A DNA stretch of 5,266 nucleotides, from NCBI GenBank assembly GCA_034440595.1, contig JAWXCH010000174.1, positions 1 through 5,266 on the forward strand, in the 5' to 3' direction. Below, piece by piece: positions 1-5,266 of this stretch. This stretch comes from JAWXCH01 sp034440595. Lineage in GTDB: Bacteria > Planctomycetota > Planctomycetia > Pirellulales > JALHPA01. The notes beneath the pieces are model-generated. The model was not told the DNA's origin and did not search any database. It saw only the letters and a program-made list of their open reading frames with translations. The translations under genes were made by a program, and so were the position numbers. The stretch's first letter is position 1; every line of letters starts with the position of its first letter.

Positions 1-91
1 CATATGCACACCATTCTATGAAAGGTTCCGAAGCGGCGAATGGAACGTCAATCCATCCATATTGGTAACTGCGGTTTCTACAATCTCCAAA

Positions 92-113
92 CACTGCTGG
101 CAAGGCAGCAGTG
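92..113 (-). terminator. Hairpin downstream of the sulfatase; possible terminator or small dispersed repeat
   Basis: A perfect 8-bp stem, CACTGCTG (92-99) and CAGCAGTG (106-113), encloses a six-base loop. It lies 28 bases past the sulfatase stop codon. Read in the sulfatase's direction it is followed only by TTTGG, so the U tract is short and intrinsic termination is uncertain. The flank reads GTGCCACTG, the same as beside the hairpin at 4327-4343, which suggests a repeat family. The rest of 1-141 shows no gene I can support. Confidence 0.45.
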
Positions 114-141
114 GCACCCAAAATCCAGCACTGACCAGCCG

Positions 142-1614
142 CTAACTCCCCTTCCCCGTCGTCTCGGCAATCCAAGCCAGCAACTGCTTCTCCAGATCCT
201 TTGTTACATCAGCATTCGCAGCCGAAATTTCCTTCTGCTCACCCGGATCGCTCGACAGGTCATATAACTCTGACTTGTTTTTGACCAGACTATGAACCAG
301 CTTCCACTTCCCACGACGCATGGCCGCTGAGGGGCGGTGGCCAGAGCCATGCTCGTGCGGGTAGTACCAGGCAATCGGGCGCTCGGCCAAAGTCTCGTCC
401 GGTGTGCCACGCAGGGCACTCGCTAGCGAACGACCGTCGAGATGTTGCTTTGGCGACTGCGGCATGTCGCATAACTCGAGCAGCGTGGGGTAGAAGTCTG
501 CCGTGTAACCAGGGGTATTGCATGTCGCCGGCTTCAGCCCCGCGGGCCAGCTTATATACATCGGAATGCGGATTCCTCCCTCATAGGTCCAACCTTTGCC
601 ATTGCGAAGCGGCAGATTGCAGGTCGGCCCAGAATGACCATCGAGCGTGCTGAGACCACCGTTGTCAGAAGTGAAAATGACGATCGTGTTTTCACGCAGC
701 CCGGCGTCGTCCAAATACTTCAGCACGCGGCCAATGTTCGTATCCAGGTTTTCGATCATGGCCGCATAGTCGGCGTTGTCCTGCCGTGCACGGGATCGCA
801 CTTTGCCTTCGCCGTTAATCTCGGGTGTTTTCGAGTCGCCGAACAGCTTGGCTCGCTTGTCTTGGTACTTTTTCTGCAGATCGAGTGGAGGCTGAATCGG
901 TGTGTGAACGGCGTATTGACCGAAACAGAGTAAGAACGGCTTTTCTTTATCGCGCTGTTTGATGAAGTCAATCGCACTTGCGGAGAGGACATCGGTCAGA
1001 TAGTCCCCTTTTTTGCCATCTGCAAAGTCTGGCACGTCCCAGAGCTTTGGCTCATATCCATCCGTCCGCTTGTAGGGGAAATAATAAGAACCCGGCGCAC
1101 CGCCACGATTGACGCCCTTGGTCCAGGCAAAACCGTTCTTCGGCGGCTGAGCCGATTCCCCCTCGCCCAGGTGCCACTTGCCGATGTAGCCCGTCTGATA
1201 GCCGTTTGCTTGAAATGCTTCGCCTAGCGTGACTTCCTCGGCAGGGATCTGAATGCCGTTTTCTGGATGAATCCAATCGGTGATGCCGACGCGCTGCGGA
1301 ACCTTGCCAGTCATCAGCGCCGCACGGGTTGGGGAGCAGACTGGGTGCCCGGAATAGAAATCGGTAAATCGCACGCCTGACTTGGCCAGCGCGTCCAGAT
1401 TTGGAGTTTCATGAAAGGTCGAGCCGTCGACACCAATATCGCGGCACCCGAGATCGTCGATGAAGAAGATGAGAATGTTGGGACGGGGCTTTAAAGGCGC
1501 GGCAGTAGGTTCAGCGGCAGCAGCGATTTGTACGAGCGACAAGACGGCCAACAACAAAGTCCACGGACATGCAGACCGCTGAATGTAACTTTTATACGGT
1601 AAGCCAAACTGCAT
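142..1614 (-). CDS. Exported type I sulfatase (arylsulfatase A / GALNS-like)
   Basis: A 490-residue enzyme predicted to hydrolyse sulfate esters, probably on a sulfated polysaccharide; the exact substrate cannot be read from sequence. Residues 1-34 form a signal peptide: basic start, hydrophobic stretch about 17-30, then an alanine-rich cleavage region before Glu35, with no lipobox. Metal-binding Asp53-Asp54 sit in FIDDLG. Cys93 in CSPTRAALMTGK is the Cys-type site converted to formylglycine, with Arg97. GYIGKWHLG (Lys146, His148) is the second sulfatase signature. His237, Asp317-Asn318 (TSDNGG) and Lys340 complete the expected active site. The C-terminal subdomain has WKLV (about 437) and ELYDLSSDP (about 449). 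The length is normal for the family and the gene looks intact. I chose the ATG at 1614 because AGGAG lies six bases before it and the signal peptide then starts properly; an in-frame ATG at 1671 adds 19 polar residues and has only a weak AAGG. A formylglycine-generating enzyme must be encoded elsewhere. Confidence 0.96.
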   Translation of the reverse strand: MQFGLPYKSYIQRSACPWTLLLAVLSLVQIAAAAEPTAAPLKPRPNILIFFIDDLGCRDIGVDGSTFHETPNLDALAKSGVRFTDFYSGHPVCSPTRAALMTGKVPQRVGITDWIHPENGIQIPAEEVTLGEAFQANGYQTGYIGKWHLGEGESAQPPKNGFAWTKGVNRGGAPGSYYFPYKRTDGYEPKLWDVPDFADGKKGDYLTDVLSASAIDFIKQRDKEKPFLLCFGQYAVHTPIQPPLDLQKKYQDKRAKLFGDSKTPEINGEGKVRSRARQDNADYAAMIENLDTNIGRVLKYLDDAGLRENTIVIFTSDNGGLSTLDGHSGPTCNLPLRNGKGWTYEGGIRIPMYISWPAGLKPATCNTPGYTADFYPTLLELCDMPQSPKQHLDGRSLASALRGTPDETLAERPIAWYYPHEHGSGHRPSAAMRRGKWKLVHSLVKNKSELYDLSSDPGEQKEISAANADVTKDLEKQLLAWIAETTGKGS

Positions 1615-1620
1615 GAGGTT

Positions 1621-1625
1621 CTCCT
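1621..1625 (-). promoter_or_regulatory. Ribosome binding site that sets the sulfatase start
   Basis: On the minus strand AGGAG is followed by six bases (AACCTC) and then the ATG at 1614-1612. This is the clearest Shine-Dalgarno sequence in the window. It lies inside the reading frame of the longer candidate start at 1671, which favours the shorter protein. I saw no convincing promoter in the rest of the 129-base gap (1615-1743). Confidence 0.75.
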
Positions 1626-1743
1626 GATTGCTGATCGTCAAGGACGTGGCGCGGCTATTGCTTTTCCCCATCTTACCTTGGCCGACTGCGCATTGAAAGC
1701 AATCGGTAGGGGTGCCCAGCCGGATCGGCCCGGGAAGACGAAA

Positions 1744-2238
1744 TCATGCCCAGAACTTCCACCACGGCCTTGCTGTTGACTGCCGCCTCACCAGCAAAAA
1801 CGCTCTCCCTTTCGCGAACATTTCTTGCGCGAACGGGTACGGATTGCCATTGCTGTCAATCGTCAAATGAAGCACCCCATGTTGGTCATATACGTAGTCA
1901 CAGAATTCTGGGTTATTTCCCAACGCTTTTATGATCTCGCGATCTTGCCCGCCGTAGCGCAGCGCTGATGTGCAACAGATTTTTGCGGCCCTAACCGCGC
2001 GATTTACCTCATCGGGGGTCTCGGGCTGGCGAACGAAGTAGGTATCCACATTGCCCCCATTCGTCAGAGGTGCGAGCAAATCAGGCGCTTCTCCCTCCGG
2101 AGCCTCGCACGCCATACAATTGCCATGCCACCCTGGCGTCAATATAGGATCATCCGACGGCGGATAGAGCGTACCTAAAGTGTAGAACGGCCCGTCTACG
2201 TTCTTGGGAAATCGATGAGGATGAACGAAGTACGACAT
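1744..2238 (-). CDS. Cysteine-motif protein resembling a degenerate ferredoxin; function unknown
   Basis: A soluble protein of 164 residues with no signal peptide or membrane segment. The core pattern is NCMACEAPEGEAPDL (Cys41, Cys44), then YFVRQPETPDEV (about 67-78), then the pair Cys88-Cys89 in ICCTSALRYGG. A further Cys113 follows. The spacing resembles a single-cluster ferredoxin, where CxxCxxC leads into EAPDL and a later cysteine precedes a proline, but the third cysteine is Pro47 here and the late CP is CC. It may bind a metal or Fe-S cluster with other ligands, or have lost the cluster. The C-terminus is aromatic and basic (WWKFWA). The ATG at 2238 lies 22 bases after the stop of the preceding gene, suggesting one transcript. 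No Shine-Dalgarno sequence is visible. A TTG at 2325 would add 29 residues overlapping that gene and also lacks one. The family link is from remembered pattern only. Confidence 0.72.
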   Translation of the reverse strand: MSYFVHPHRFPKNVDGPFYTLGTLYPPSDDPILTPGWHGNCMACEAPEGEAPDLLAPLTNGGNVDTYFVRQPETPDEVNRAVRAAKICCTSALRYGGQDREIIKALGNNPEFCDYVYDQHGVLHLTIDSNGNPYPFAQEMFAKGRAFLLVRRQSTARPWWKFWA

Positions 2239-2260
2239 AACCGTGCATGCAGTGAGAAGG

Positions 2261-2653
2261 TCAACGCTTTCCTGAGTTCTTACCTTCTCCAGACGGAGGC
2301 ACGAACCACCTAGGCAACGGAACAAATGAAAACTGGGCGATGAGCAGCAGCACGCCGATCAAGATGACCATGATCGGCACCTCGGTATCGAACCGAATCC
2401 TCTGCTGCTGCCGCATAAATGACAACACACTGCTAGCTAGAAAGAATGGCCCAATGACGATGCTCAATTTGTCGATCCCGCCACTGAGGACGAACGTTGC
2501 AATACCAACCATTGCCAGCCCGAGCGTCCAGACCCAGTTGATCCTCGGCACGATGTCCTGCGCGCTGAGCAGCCAGCCGATTCCCACCCCGATGATGACC
2601 AATGCCAGACAAAACGGGCCTTTTGGTTGTTTTGATGGCACAGCATTTCCCAT
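2261..2653 (-). CDS. Small four-helix membrane protein; function unknown
   Basis: A 130-residue protein with about four hydrophobic helices, near residues 14-31, 40-57, 63-80 and 92-111. Short loops separate them, including a basic, glutamine-rich one (RQQQRIR, 81-87). The tail after PLPRWFVPP is polar and basic. The layout resembles the small LiaF- or DUF5668-type membrane domains found beside envelope-stress genes, but I do not recognise the family with confidence. The frame is open back to 2836; I chose the ATG at 2653 because GGGGA lies six bases before it, the upstream part overlaps the neighbouring gene at 2769-3008 antisense to nothing useful and is polar, and a promoter-like pair sits just upstream. 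The stop is 22 bases from the next gene, so the two probably form an operon. Confidence 0.75.
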   Translation of the reverse strand: MGNAVPSKQPKGPFCLALVIIGVGIGWLLSAQDIVPRINWVWTLGLAMVGIATFVLSGGIDKLSIVIGPFFLASSVLSFMRQQQRIRFDTEVPIMVILIGVLLLIAQFSFVPLPRWFVPPSGEGKNSGKR

Positions 2654-2702
2654 TTGAGTTCCCCGAGTGCGAGTTGGTAGGCAGTTGGACGTGTAGGCGT
2701 TG

Positions 2703-2730
2703 AGGATAACGGAAATGGGGGAGGTGTCAA
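2703..2730 (-). promoter_or_regulatory. Candidate sigma-70-type promoter before the four-helix membrane protein
   Basis: On the minus strand a perfect -35 box TTGACA (2730-2725) is followed by a 16-base spacer and TATCCT (2708-2703; four of six bases match TATAAT). Transcription would start near 2696, about 43 bases before the ATG at 2653. The 115-base gap it occupies (2654-2768) is long enough to make a separate transcript plausible. The call rests on pattern only. Confidence 0.4.
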
Positions 2731-2768
2731 AGGACTCTGGTTCCTCGATGCCTGAAATGAAGCTTGGG

Positions 2769-3008
2769 TCAACTGTCGGAATCAGAAGGCTTGCGCAGCG
2801 ACGAATAGTAAACCACCCAATACAGCCCAAGCACAAAGATCCCTCCCAAGAGCGAAGCCAGCACCCAGATCCAGGGAGCGATACCAGGAGGAATCTCGTC
2901 GGACTTCAATCGTCCTGCGTCAAGACCAACTAGGATAGCAATTGCGAAATGCAAAATCGCCGTAAAGAAAAATACGACCAAAGTAAAAACCAGCATTATT
3001 TCCGGCAT
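2769..3008 (-). CDS. Small two-helix membrane protein; function unknown
   Basis: A 79-residue protein with two transmembrane helices, about residues 5-28 and 43-68. The loop between them is polar (DAGRLKSDEIPPG) and the short tail is charged (LRKPSDSDS). The second half, with PWIWVLASLLGGIFVLGLYW, loosely recalls the membrane segment of PLDc_N-type small proteins, but there is no catalytic domain and the similarity is weak. The ATG at 3008 is well placed: AGGGG lies six bases upstream. It is the first gene of the minus-strand cluster and diverges from the metallopeptidase gene. A perfect TATAAT lies upstream. A role in membrane or envelope function is only inferred from the neighbouring membrane protein. 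Confidence 0.75.
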   Translation of the reverse strand: MPEIMLVFTLVVFFFTAILHFAIAILVGLDAGRLKSDEIPPGIAPWIWVLASLLGGIFVLGLYWVVYYSSLRKPSDSDS

Positions 3009-3060
3009 TTTATTCCCCTAAAACTGATTGATTTTCGGCGACGAAAGCAGCAACGCGGCA

Positions 3061-3066
3061 ATTATA
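3061..3066 (-). promoter_or_regulatory. Candidate -10 box for the minus-strand cluster
   Basis: The minus strand reads TATAAT, a perfect -10 hexamer, which would start transcription near 3054 and give a leader of about 46 bases before the ATG at 3008. No good -35 hexamer sits 16-18 bases upstream, so the promoter is weak, activator-dependent or a chance match. In the same divergent gap (3009-3233) the plus strand has TTGCAA (3126-3131), 17 bases, then TATCCT (3149-3154). This is a poor but possible promoter for the metallopeptidase gene. Confidence 0.35.
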
Positions 3067-3233
3067 ACTCGGATACAAGCGTCGGTGCAGTCGATTGGCA
3101 CATCACCGGGTCGTTTATTGTGAAATTGCAAAATTGCTCCCTCCCAACTATCCTTAACACTGTCCCCCGATCGCCAAATTGCCTTGGCGCTGCAGCGGCT
3201 CGTCAACTGCATTTTAATGCCAGAAAGAAACCC

Positions 3234-4271
3234 GTGCGTTGGATTTATTTAACCATCTGCCTCTGGATAGCAAATTGCCTCACTGCTGCGCAGGGCTTCG
3301 ATCTGCAATTGACCGTTGGCAGCGGTTTCACACCGGCGCACTTGGCCATTCTCACCCCCGCCGCGGCGCAGGCCGAGGCCATGTGGGAAGCGGCTCTCAC
3401 CGGATATCAACCAGGTATTAACATCGCATCGGTTCCGATCACCATTCAGCCGATCACCACTGGGCTGGCAAACGCCAACTATACCGGCTCGACTTTCCAA
3501 GGTGGCTATTGGCTGACCACTTCTGGAATAGTTCGCATCAACACCAACGAGATCAACAATTTTGCCAATTGGCAGGGTCCAGGTGCGAACGGTTTTAATT
3601 TCATCGACGAGATTCTGGCACACGAGGTCGGGCACGCGTTAGGCATTGGCACGCACTGGATCAACAACTCAGTCTATACGCTGGACTCGTTCCAATACAC
3701 CGGCGCGCACGGCGTAGCGGCATTCCAGGCCGAGTTCAATCCGGCGGCGACATTTGTGCCCGTCGAAGACGCTGGCGGCGTCGGTGCAATGAACTATCAC
3801 TGGGACCAACTCATGCGCAGCAGCACGCAGGAAGGTAACCCGAGCAATCCGTATAGTCTGGATCCGCGACTGGGAATCACCGATCAGTTCGGCCACGACT
3901 TTGGATTGGAGCTGCTCACCGCGGCGCTGGATCCCGACTACGGCCAACCATTCATCAGCCGCACAACGATTCAGTCGATGCGCGATATCGGTTACACCGT
4001 GGCCGAGTTTGAAGATCTCAATCAAGACGGTAGTATCAACAGCAGCGACCTGGCGATTCTAACCGGCAATCTCGGCATGACCGGGCTAGGAATCGACAGC
4101 TTCCGCTTTGGGGACATCAACCGTGATCGTATGGTTGATGCTGTCGATTTGCAGTTGATGCAAGCGGCGGTGCCAGAACCAGCAACATGGATACTCGCAG
4201 CCCTTGGTGTTCTCGTCGCAGTTCCTCACCTCTCCCGGCACGGGAGAGGTCGTCGCCCCAGCGAAGGGTGA
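3234..4271 (+). CDS. Secreted M8-like zinc metallopeptidase with dockerin-type repeats and a PEP-CTERM tail
   Basis: About 345 residues counted from a GTG at 3234. Residues 1-21 look like a signal peptide (RWIYLTICLWIANCLTAAQG), although the basic start is very short. The catalytic site is HEVGHALGIGTHW: His130, Glu131, His134. A likely third zinc ligand is His189 in NYHWDQ, 55 residues on, as in leishmanolysin-type (M8) enzymes. The usual ELM Met-turn appears as ELLTAAL (Leu228). Two dockerin-like calcium loops follow, DLNQDGSINSSDL (261-273) and GDINRDRMVDAVDL (293-306). The end is a PEP-CTERM signal: VPEP (313-316), a hydrophobic helix (about 317-332) and a basic tail RHGRGRR. Such tails are processed by an exosortase, which is not in this window. 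The enzyme probably acts at the cell surface on proteins or peptides. The reading frame is open back to an ATG at 2949, but that part overlaps the divergent gene and does not look coding. No ATG or Shine-Dalgarno sequence fits the signal peptide, so the start is uncertain. Confidence 0.88.
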   Translation: MRWIYLTICLWIANCLTAAQGFDLQLTVGSGFTPAHLAILTPAAAQAEAMWEAALTGYQPGINIASVPITIQPITTGLANANYTGSTFQGGYWLTTSGIVRINTNEINNFANWQGPGANGFNFIDEILAHEVGHALGIGTHWINNSVYTLDSFQYTGAHGVAAFQAEFNPAATFVPVEDAGGVGAMNYHWDQLMRSSTQEGNPSNPYSLDPRLGITDQFGHDFGLELLTAALDPDYGQPFISRTTIQSMRDIGYTVAEFEDLNQDGSINSSDLAILTGNLGMTGLGIDSFRFGDINRDRMVDAVDLQLMQAAVPEPATWILAALGVLVAVPHLSRHGRGRRPSEG

Positions 4272-4276
4272 GGGAA
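4222..4276. repeat. Branched inverted repeat spanning the metallopeptidase stop codon
   Basis: A perfect 9-bp hairpin, CCTCTCCCG (4229-4237) and CGGGAGAGG (4241-4249), has a three-base loop. An outer arm CCTCACC (4224-4230) can pair with GGTGAGG (4267-4273), and a small stem TCGC/GCGA (4253-4256, 4261-4264) lies between. The two larger stems share two bases, so they may be alternatives or a three-way junction. It recalls the dispersed CCTCTCCC-type repeats of planctomycete and other GC-rich genomes. The stop TGA (4269-4271) lies inside the right outer arm. Confidence 0.7.
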
Positions 4277-4326
4277 TCGACAGAACACGCACCAGCAGCT
4301 CAATCAGACGCCGCCACGCGGTGTGC

Positions 4327-4343
4327 CACTGGCTCCGCCAGTG
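4327..4343. repeat. Small perfect hairpin repeat
   Basis: CACTGGC (4327-4333) and GCCAGTG (4337-4343) form a perfect 7-bp stem with loop TCC. The left flank reads GTGTGCCACTG, close to the flank of the hairpin at 92-113 read on the other strand. There is no T tract after it, so it is not an obvious terminator. It is probably a member of a dispersed intergenic repeat family. Confidence 0.6.
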
Positions 4344-4365
4344 CTCTTAGCGAATTGACTTCCCA

Positions 4366-4431
4366 CACTAACCCGAGGCGCAGCGCGTTTGACGAATTTC
4401 CTCGCTGGCGCTTCGAGCTTGTGAGTTTTTT
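4366..4431 (+). terminator. Long imperfect inverted repeat with T tract; likely terminator of the metallopeptidase transcript
   Basis: Positions 4366-4385 pair with 4403-4423 around a 17-base loop. The inner part is strong (GCGCAGCG against CGCTGGCGC with one bulged G) and the outer part is interrupted by a few mismatches. AG and then six T residues (4426-4431) follow directly, as in an intrinsic terminator on the plus strand, about 95 bases past the metallopeptidase stop. The left arm CACTAACCCGA recalls a repeat I associate with planctomycete genomes, so this may be a decayed repeat copy serving as terminator. Confidence 0.5.
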
Positions 4432-4593
4432 GCATACCGATACCCATCTATCTTCCTCGTGAGTATTTTTTTAGCGAGGTGTCAGTGGCGTTCGGTTTTG
4501 GTTTGGTTGATGACCGCTAGTCCGGTCGATGATTTCCTGCTTTGCCTGGTAAATGAAGTAGTTTGCGTAAGTTTCATTCTGCTTCTGGTTTGC
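4432..4593. other. Non-coding stretch beside the transposase gene; probably includes one end of the insertion sequence
   Basis: With the repeats before it, this completes a 322-base stretch without a gene (4272-4593). It is richer in T than its surroundings. Two short inverted repeats are visible: CCTCG (4455-4459) with CGAGG (4475-4479), enclosing a run of seven T, and GACCG (4512-4516) with CGGTC (4523-4527). One end of the insertion sequence should lie here, downstream of the transposase stop, but it cannot be placed without the other end. I see no gene. Confidence 0.4.
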
Positions 4594-5266
4594 TTAGATG
4601 AGCTTTAGCGACATCATCCTCATAAAGTTGTACGTGATCGCATGCCACAGAGAGACGGCTCGCACCTTTTCTGTTCCGCGGACTCGAAACTGCTGCAGCC
4701 CACGGTTGCGAAACTCGGCGTTGGGGAATTCCGCGATCGAAGGCCGCCGTTTGAAGACAGCCTTGGCCTCGTCCGTTTTCATCCGTTCCCGGAACTTGGC
4801 CATCTCGTCCGTGTCATTAGGTCGACGAGCATGGGGGTCACCACCTCGTTCGGTAATTCGCTCTCCATGATTCATTGGAGCAAAAACCTGGCTTCCGGCC
4901 TGTTCCACCTTCGTAATATCTTCAATGGTGGCAAAGCCTCCGTCGACCACATAGTTTTTGGGCACTTTGTCGTATGTTTTGCAAATGGTATTGTGCATCG
5001 GAGCCATCTGCCCCCCGTCGCTGCCGTTGTTGGTGACGTCCACCGAAACAATCATCCGAGTATCGCCGTCCGTACCAAGCTCCACGTTATACGCCGGGCG
5101 ATAGCCCCCATCCCCCATTTTCATGTTGCGCGCTTCCGCGTCGGTTGTCGAACAGCGCGCCTCGGCTCCAGTCCCTTTCTTACGCTTTTCTTTCTGCGCT
5201 TGAAGTTCTTCCAGATTCTTCAAGGCTGCTTCCACTCGCGTAGCTCGTTCGTCGGCAGCTCGTTCA
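4594..5266 (-). CDS. IS1182-type DDE transposase, 3' part (runs off the window)
   Basis: The visible 223 residues are the C-terminal part of a transposase; the frame stays open to the right edge, so the N-terminal DNA-binding region lies outside. A charged, probably coiled segment (about 1-30, ERAADERATR through QKEKRKK) leads into the catalytic core: STTDAEARNMKMGDGGYRPAYN (Asp42 probably the first catalytic Asp), YVVDGGFATIEDI (Asp108, the second Asp), and FKRRPSIAEFPNAEFRNRG (Glu179, the likely catalytic Glu). The end LQQFRVRGTEKVRAVSLWHAITYNFMRMM is typical of this family. No internal stop or frameshift is visible, so the part seen looks intact. The GTG at 5235 is internal, not the start. 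The enzyme would move its own insertion sequence; it has no functional link to the neighbouring genes. Confidence 0.93.
   Translation of the reverse strand, partial: ERAADERATRVEAALKNLEELQAQKEKRKKGTGAEARCSTTDAEARNMKMGDGGYRPAYNVELGTDGDTRMIVSVDVTNNGSDGGQMAPMHNTICKTYDKVPKNYVVDGGFATIEDITKVEQAGSQVFAPMNHGERITERGGDPHARRPNDTDEMAKFRERMKTDEAKAVFKRRPSIAEFPNAEFRNRGLQQFRVRGTEKVRAVSLWHAITYNFMRMMSLKLI

Noticed and set aside
40..267. Plus-strand reading frame of 75 codons
   Set aside because: Most of it is antisense to the well-supported sulfatase and it has no recognisable motif or ribosome binding site.
1615..1671. Longer sulfatase start at the ATG at 1671
   Set aside because: It adds 19 polar residues ahead of the signal peptide and has only AAGG upstream, while the ATG at 1614 has AGGAG at good spacing.
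1681..1743. Terminator between the ferredoxin-like gene and the sulfatase
   Set aside because: The GC-rich CCGGATCGG sequence forms only short imperfect stems and no T tract follows on the minus strand.
2949..3233. N-terminal extension of the metallopeptidase from the ATG at 2949
   Set aside because: It overlaps the opposite-strand 79-residue gene, has no domain-like content, would bury the signal peptide about 95 residues inside, and crosses the likely promoter region.
3643..3660. Compact metzincin zinc motif HExxHxxGxxH
   Set aside because: The third His of the short motif is one residue out of register (position 11 is Thr, 12 is His), so a distant third ligand as in M8 enzymes fits better.
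4187..4462. Plus-strand reading frame of 91 codons over the repeats
   Set aside because: It starts inside the metallopeptidase in another frame and runs through three inverted repeats; its composition follows the repeats.
4455..4479. CCTCG/CGAGG inverted repeat as an insertion sequence end or terminator
   Set aside because: The stem is only five bases and the T run lies in the loop rather than after it; no matching end is available in the window.
1..5266. CRISPR array, tRNA, rRNA, riboswitch or defence genes
   Set aside because: No regularly spaced repeats, no tRNA-like cloverleaf, no conserved rRNA segment and no recognisable nuclease, helicase or toxin motif was seen.

Overview
The window most likely comes from a planctomycete, probably the Pirellulales side of the phylum. 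This rests on gene content rather than any marker gene: a formylglycine-type sulfatase, a secreted metallopeptidase ending in dockerin-like repeats and a PEP-CTERM sorting tail, small orphan membrane proteins, and several small GC-rich inverted repeats between genes. The placement is inference.

Layout: positions 142-3008 hold four genes on the minus strand. In transcription order they are a 79-residue two-helix membrane protein (3008-2769), a 130-residue four-helix membrane protein (2653-2261), a 164-residue cysteine-motif protein resembling a degenerate ferredoxin (2238-1744) and an exported sulfatase (1614-142). The second and third genes are 22 bases apart and probably share a transcript. 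The sulfatase is 129 bases further on with its own strong ribosome binding site, so its link to the others is uncertain. Promoter-like sequences lie before the first and second genes, and a hairpin lies after the sulfatase.

Divergent from this cluster is a plus-strand gene (about 3234-4271) for a secreted zinc metallopeptidase with a leishmanolysin-like (M8-like) active site, two dockerin-type calcium loops and a PEP-CTERM anchor. It has no good ATG start. Its last codons and stop codon lie inside a branched inverted repeat.

Positions 4222-4431 carry three different inverted repeats in about 210 bases; the last ends in a T tract and may terminate the metallopeptidase transcript. The window ends in the 3' part of an IS1182-type transposase on the minus strand, which runs off the right edge.

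The sulfatase and metallopeptidase fit a bacterium that attacks sulfated, protein-rich extracellular material, but nothing shows that they act together. No defence system, CRISPR array, tRNA or rRNA was seen. The least explained parts are the three small genes at 1744-3008 and the repeat-built end of the metallopeptidase.
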